Below are positions 58,601 to 64,000 of a stretch of DNA of 64,000 nt, in pieces. Location: assembly GCA_965644295.1 (NCBI GenBank), contig CBFFRP010000019.1, positions 62,001 to 126,000 of the forward strand, written 5' to 3'. Position 1 is the first letter of the stretch, and every line of letters starts with the position of its first letter. Below the pieces are notes generated by a model that saw nothing but the letters and a program-made list of their open reading frames with translations, ran no database searches and was not told the DNA's origin. Both the position numbers and the translations under genes were made by a program. The stretch is from Paraphysomonas bandaiensis (Eukaryota > Chrysophyceae).

Positions 58601-61600
58601 TCGTGCCATAATTTTCTCCCGCGGTATGATTCCACGAATCATTAGATGGATGAAGTTGTCTAGCTCCTGTGCAGGAAACTTACTCATAAACGACAGCACT
58701 GCATTCCGCCTGCAGAGCAAATTATAAGTTACACACAGGTGTCACAACACCAAGAACAACATGCCTGGCAAGTCCTTGGTCTCTCGCAGTTTTACTCCCC
58801 TTAGACTTGGAGACAAAGCGCCCATACATGACACTCATAAGAATGGGAATAAATATCTCTCGATGCTCCACACTGATTGACCCTCCCTTGATGTCTGGGT
58901 TGAATGAAAGCATCTCATTCCTCAATTTCGTATCATCCAGAATATTCTTTAGGTTATCCTTGTACGGCATTACAGCGGGAGGCTTGTAAGTTAATATGCA
59001 CTCCAATGCAAGCTTCGTGATGCTGTTGTCAGGTTTTGACATGATAGTGCAAAAATATCTATAAAGCGCTTGGTGATGAAACAACTGCCTCGGACTAGAG
59101 ACAGCTGCAAAAACCTTCAGAAAGAGTAACAAGCGCTTTTTCAGTACTGGTATGGCAAGTTCTGGCAGCTTTTCATCCGATACTGCAGATTCTGAATCTG
59201 TAGCGGGAAGTGAAAACACGCCACTTCGGTAAAGCGTTGAGAGCTCAGGGTCGTCTACAAAGGTGGCATAGTACTGTTGTTCCAAAAACCTTGAACAAAT
59301 TTTTCAAACAATAAACCGATAAGCATGATGCAGCATACCTTATAAACATTGGTACAACTACTCTAGAGTGCCTCATTGTAATTGATGGTGACTTCTGAAA
59401 CACACCCCAGAGTGTGTTATACGCTGTGTGGACATCTGTTCTTGAGTCAGGTTCAACTGTCGCAGATTCCTGGGAACGCCGGGCCGCAAAAAAAAACAGA
59501 GGCGAGGTGGCCAAATCCATCGACAGGCTACACTCTCCCGAATTCACAGCTTCCAAGCATTCTAAGTAGTCCGACATACTCATCTGATCGAAGTCCTCGC
59601 CAACAGTAGTAATGGTGGTGCGATAGCTTAAGTCCTTGATAGCGCTTAAAATCAGCGGCCATGTGACCTGTTCACCCTCTTCAGTTGCCAAAGCGCCCAC
59701 TAGTACACTTGAAGCCGGTTCCCAAAGAGGCATAAACTTGTAATGAAACATCCCTAAAGAAAAACTGCTCACGATTCGTGTGTACTCTGCTGGGATCTTT
59801 CCTGACTTGATGAGCATATCAAGGTGAGTCATGCGTCTAGAGTATTCCCTTTCTAGTCGAATAGATGCCGGGAGGCTGGCCGCCTCTAAGCACAACTTTG
59901 CAACATCGTACACACATTTCTCTGTGAAATCGGCCTGTTCATCAGGGTCCTCGTCCATGCTCAGAGCGGGCTTCGATCTCCTTTGCATTACTTGGGCGGG
60001 GGCAGGAAGAAAAGAAAGCACTCGAAGCGCGCATATCCGTAACCAATAGCTCGGTGTCAGCAAGGATTTTCCGATAGCTTCTAAAAGCTTATCTACTCTA
60101 CCATCCATAAGAAGTGTCGATAGAATTTCTCGTTGCATGGGATTTTCAAGCACATCTGCAGAAGAACCAATGATGCACCCTAACACGGAAAGCAAACCCC
60201 ATAAAAGAGTCATAGACTTGGGATTACGGTATAAAAGGTCGACATATGAACTTACAACCACAGTTCTAAGGTATCTATCAGCAGAACTAATCTGGTAAGG
60301 ACAGTTGTTATCAGTGGGGTCGTACACACGACACAATGCACACAACAGCTTGGTGGCATAAGCTAGCATGACATGCGTGCCACAGCGCTCTTGCATCAGT
60401 AACTCCGGAATAACATTATCGGACAAAGACGCAACTAGTTTTAGCATGTTTGAACGAACACTTTTCTCAGTAAGAAAGGTGGGAGAAACATCAGCCGCCC
60501 ATGCAAGAGCAAGACAGGCAGCGATAGTCGTACTACGGTCCCCATCATCCGCATGGAAAGATTTGCGACATGACAAAATATCCACACAAGCACCAAGGAG
60601 AAACTGTATTTCTTTAGAGCAAGTCATTAACACACCAGAATAACGTCCAGAGCTATTCCCATTCACCTCATTACTGCCGTTTGATACTGAAAACCGAGAT
60701 CCGTCAACGCACTCTCTGTTATCCACTAAGTTGACAAACACAATGTAGAGCAACGAAGGCCACGATATATGCTCAGTAGACATCTTGTTCTGCGACTGAA
60801 ATGACTGTAGCTGTGTAATAGCACCGAGCAAAGGCTGAAGCAAGTAGGCAGTCATCACATCTCTAGGCAGAGATAAGAGAAGCTCCTGGCAAATAATCTT
60901 GACACCCTCCGAGAGCTCTGATACCGCCGCTGTGCCAATACTTTTCGATGCTTCATTATCGGCACTCACTACAAGTGCTAGACCTAAGGAATGCTTAATT
61001 CTCTTCACAAGAATCTTATCTCTAGGGAATATCCGCCACAGTTTACATAAGAGAACACGGGCCCTACTGCTCAGTCGGGATGATAATCCCACAGTGCCCC
61101 TATGTTGTCTGAGACAGTTGTCACATATTTCAAGAGTCACAGCTATAATTTTATCGTGTAAAGCTTCCTTGACATCTTCATCACTGATGGCCCGTCCACC
61201 GCTGTGGCAAAGAGAAAATAACATAATCTCAATTGTGTGTGCAGCACATATCTCGACGCACACACTCAGCTCTTCCGACGGCTCGGACAACGCATAAAAT
61301 GCCCGCATGACATTCGTAACACCTTCAACAGCATCCAGAGTCCGCAGCCACAGTTCTGCGGTGTTTGCTGGATGCATGTGACGGAATAAGCGTCGTATAC
61401 ACTCCGCCGCAACTCGGCACGAGCTCGTAGTGAACATCGCATCTTGGGCAGTCAGACCGAACAATGACTTCTGAGTTTTGGCAGAGAGAGAACTTGCGAG
61501 AAGCCCTGATCTATGGCTAGGTGAAAGGGAAAGAATTTCCTCAACAGACTGTGAAGGAAGGGGTGGAAGTAGTGAGAGAGGTACACTTAAGAGTTTACCA

Positions 61601-62673
61601 CCTTTAGAGTGGAGACAACCTTTTACGCCTTTGAAGGTGCAGAAAAGAAGCTGAGACACGCCTTGAAGAAGGTCCGTTACACGAGCGGGAAGATCTGGGG
61701 TACCGGGTACCGGCTTGCGACTATTTTCAACCTGCAAAACGGGTAGATCTGCAGCTGAGGCATCTCCGTTTCTACCATCCTGCACCCGGCAACTGGAACC
61801 GAGGGCACGCAGAAGCCGTCGCATATGAGACTTGAAATTTTTCACCGATAACTTCCGAAGAAAAACGCTGAACATTTGAGCAGCAAACTCACGAACAAAA
61901 TCCGTCTTGTGTCCCACAAGAGGACCGTAGTATTGTCGCAGAGAATCAGGATCATCAGTGAGAAGAGGGAGTTGATATCTGCACGTACCACGTATTACAC
62001 GTGTAATCAAATAGATGAAGAATGATCAACGTACCTGATAAGGTGAGACATACACTCGAAAACTTTTCCAGTTAGACCAGGATCAGGGGAGCTGCCTTTG
62101 GAAAGAGAATTCTCCCCACAACTGCTGGTCTTATCCACAAGCCCAACAAGAATTCTAAATACTCCATGGAAATGCGGAAACATATCATCCTGCACATCTC
62201 TAAAACTATGTTACATATATACAGAGCGCTAATTTATTTTTACCTTGCAAGAACAGCTAATAGCTGTAAGAAAGCAGCCACGCTTTCAATCTCAGGCTTT
62301 TCCAGGTGAGAGGTCAACAACTTGATTACTTTAGGTAAGTTATGCAAAAGCTCAGCTAATGATTGCACAAGAGGCCATATTTCGTAATAAAACCTTAAAT
62401 CCCGAAAATATAACTAAATCAAACCACAAATATACATCGTATATACCTTTTAAAAGTTGAAGAGACATGTAAATCTTTCAAATTTTCCAATTCATCTTGA
62501 AAGAAACATCCAGAGTTTCCAGTATCTGGAACTGTCGTTGTGACATCTAAAGCACCAGTCTGATTAACGCGATGGATAACATCAACATTAACTCTTTGTA
62601 GCCGTTCTGATAATTTCTCAAAACGATATCTATTTTGACTTTCAGTATAATTCAATCCTTTAGGAGCAGACAT
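52642..62673 (-). CDS. UTP20: UTP20, small-subunit processome HEAT-repeat protein
   Basis: A nine-exon gene giving about 3206 residues. Exons: 62673-62447, 62393-62244, 62199-62035, 61978-59339, 59289-58765, 58709-57833, 57782-57369, 57317-52818, 52764-52642. Introns are 44-56 bp and all joins hold phase. UTP20 is a giant alpha-helical HEAT/ARM scaffold of the 90S pre-ribosome, needed in the nucleolus for 18S rRNA maturation. Diagnostic segments are the N-terminal RYRFEKLSERLQRVNVDVIH, the DRIM-type GHKTDFVREFAAQMFSVFLR and the lysine/arginine-rich C-terminus (KKESRKRKAEKFAAAKGLKR), made only by the last splice. Acidic linkers (ESSDDEL, DESSDEDEA) lie near the middle of exon 8. It is longer than the yeast and human proteins (about 2500-2800). 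The fifth intron is GC-AG (58710-58764). Confidence 0.92.
58710..58764 (-). other. GC-AG intron in UTP20
   Basis: The 55-bp intron between exons 5 and 6 begins GCATGT and ends TGCAG. It alone keeps the conserved LARRNAVLSF reading and the local intron length. The only phase-compatible GT donor in that stretch would give a 25-bp intron. Confidence 0.7.
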
Positions 62674-64000
62674 TCTTTTAATCCAGTGATTTAAGCGATA
62701 TACAGAGTGATATCCATGATCTATATATGTATATAATAGAGAATCGTTTTATAGAATATAAACTTATAATTTCAATATATAATAATCATTAATCATTGAA
62801 TGAATATGATTTAAACTGATTAATTCATTCAATAAAGCGTCTTGTAATTGATAGATCGCCATTAAGTCCATTGAATATAAGTATAAGCTATTCCACCATT
62901 CATTTTTCTAAACGGTCGAAACTATGTAAAATTGTGTAAATTACGTATTATTAGAGTATGTATTTTGTATATACGGTTGCTGGTATACTGGCAGGAGTGT
63001 GTTAGATGTGAAGGTCATGACCATACATAGACACACAGACAGTCTATTGTGGGGTGAAATTATGACCCCACCTGCAGATTAAAACAAAGGGCGATTGATG
63101 GAGTCGTTAATGGACTGACATGACTTCACTGTACCGCAAGCTTCATGCTGTTCAAGACCAGTATGATGACTTTTATCCGCTTGAGACAACTGCTTCATGT
63201 GTGTGGTTATTGCCATCAGAAGAGACAGTGAAGTGGAAGAGGGCCCTTACAAGAGGATAAAATACTGCTTGGGCCGTTATTTTGCAGAATGTATGCTCAG
63301 TGTACATCCTGTGAAGTTCTCCCGATAATTCAAGGATTCAAGTAATGTGACCGTTAGCATCTTCAATATCCATCAATGGGGGGCAGCGTTCATATTAGTA
63401 TTATTAATGCATGCAATTAATAGAAATAATATTTTGGGTAAATTATTTCCTATATATACACCTCAGATTGGCGGTGAAGACATCTAAAGTGCACAATGCT
63501 TCTGCTTCTTAGCAGGTGATTGGGAGCTAGTTTACACTTTGGTTCAGATTTCTCGTGGTATGTATATTAGTAGGTTCTAAGTAGTAATTGCCGTTAATTT
63601 TTACTTCGTAAGATGTTAATGCGAATACCGTCTTATTTTAATTGAATACATGCTTTGTCTTTTCATAATTGATACAGATCTTCAATATTGCTGGTTTTTA
63701 TATTATTTCCTACTTTGCAATATATATATTATACTGTGTTTATTGTTGTTAATTATAGTACCTCTAGGTCGTATTGGTATTATATTTTTAGGTAGTACCT
63801 ATAGGTAGTATTGATACATATAGGCAGTGCCTGTAGGTACATTTTAATATAAATAGGGATACTTATCAGTAGGAAATGTAGAGGTTATAGATACCACCTA
63901 TAGGGAGGCGATTAGGCACGTGTATTAGTGCAATATCATATGTCGATATTGGCATCATTTAATCTAACCATAAGTCCAACGCTCCTGACATACTCCTCAT
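62674..64000. other. intergenic at window edge
   Basis: AT-rich. A short frame from ATG 63120 (MTSLYRKLHAVQDQYDDFYP, 46 codons, TAA) is less AT-rich than its flanks and could be a decayed exon or a first exon, but no partner exon was found. Near 63760-63840 there are three diverged copies of a GTAGTACCTATAGGTAGTA-like motif. Confidence 0.4.

Noticed and set aside
58710-58736. A GT donor giving a 25-bp intron in UTP20
   Set aside because: Far shorter than every other intron here and spoils the conserved ARRNAVLSF segment; the GC-AG choice fits better.
1-64000. CRISPR arrays, operons, ribosome-binding sites, tRNA and rRNA genes
   Set aside because: The window is eukaryotic; none of these was found on reading, although a short or divergent tRNA could be missed without a covariance search.

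Overview
This is eukaryotic nuclear DNA, most likely from a unicellular protist. The intergenic sequence is AT-rich, the stop codons are standard, and the genes are either single-exon or carry very short introns (mostly 43-73 bp, GT-AG, with one GC-AG). There are no tRNA or rRNA genes that I could recognise, no operons and no bacterial features. Delta-tubulin argues for a lineage with centrioles or flagella. A Crypton-like tyrosine recombinase relic and a P-loop NTPase/REase (Crinkler-RHS-like) gene would suit a stramenopile or a similar lineage, but the taxon cannot be fixed from the sequence. All exon joins below were built by hand from splice sites and reading-frame phase.

Layout. 1-10 kb: sparse, with a solo LTR (3845-4155), a purple acid phosphatase-like membrane protein (4281-6403, minus) and two unrecognised exon groups. 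10-15 kb: a 128-bp hAT-like MITE with an 8-bp target duplication, the single-exon AAA/REase/SHOCT gene (10747-12690, minus), a long fold-back element (12922-13496) and a Crypton-like relic. 15-24 kb: small host genes, namely a three-exon unknown, a catalase-like haem-domain protein, a small membrane/coiled-coil protein, a PLOD/LH3-type glycosyltransferase, and two short unknown proteins. 26-33 kb: a rearranged copia relic next to a young Ty1/copia element (27864-33154) with LTRs that look identical, a TATTT target duplication, a primer-binding site and a polypurine tract. 33.7-39.3 kb: an 1850-residue ankyrin-repeat protein. 39.5-40.2 kb: a (GTAT)n array of about 660 bp. 40.5-43.9 kb: a secreted helical-repeat protein and delta-tubulin. 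44.1-48.5 kb: a pogo/Tc1-type DNA transposon with terminal inverted repeats and an intron-containing transposase that is open from end to end. 48.8-50.5 kb: an MFS transporter. 52.6-62.7 kb: UTP20, a giant HEAT-repeat ribosome-biogenesis factor, in nine exons.

The host genes are unrelated housekeeping and surface functions and do not form a pathway. The notable theme is transposon diversity: copia, pogo/Tc1, hAT-MITE, fold-back and Crypton all lie within 64 kb. The AAA/REase/SHOCT gene is the best candidate for an under-described system. It has no introns, lies between two non-autonomous mobile elements, and adds a SHOCT tail to a Crinkler-type NTPase-nuclease body whose nuclease motif looks altered.
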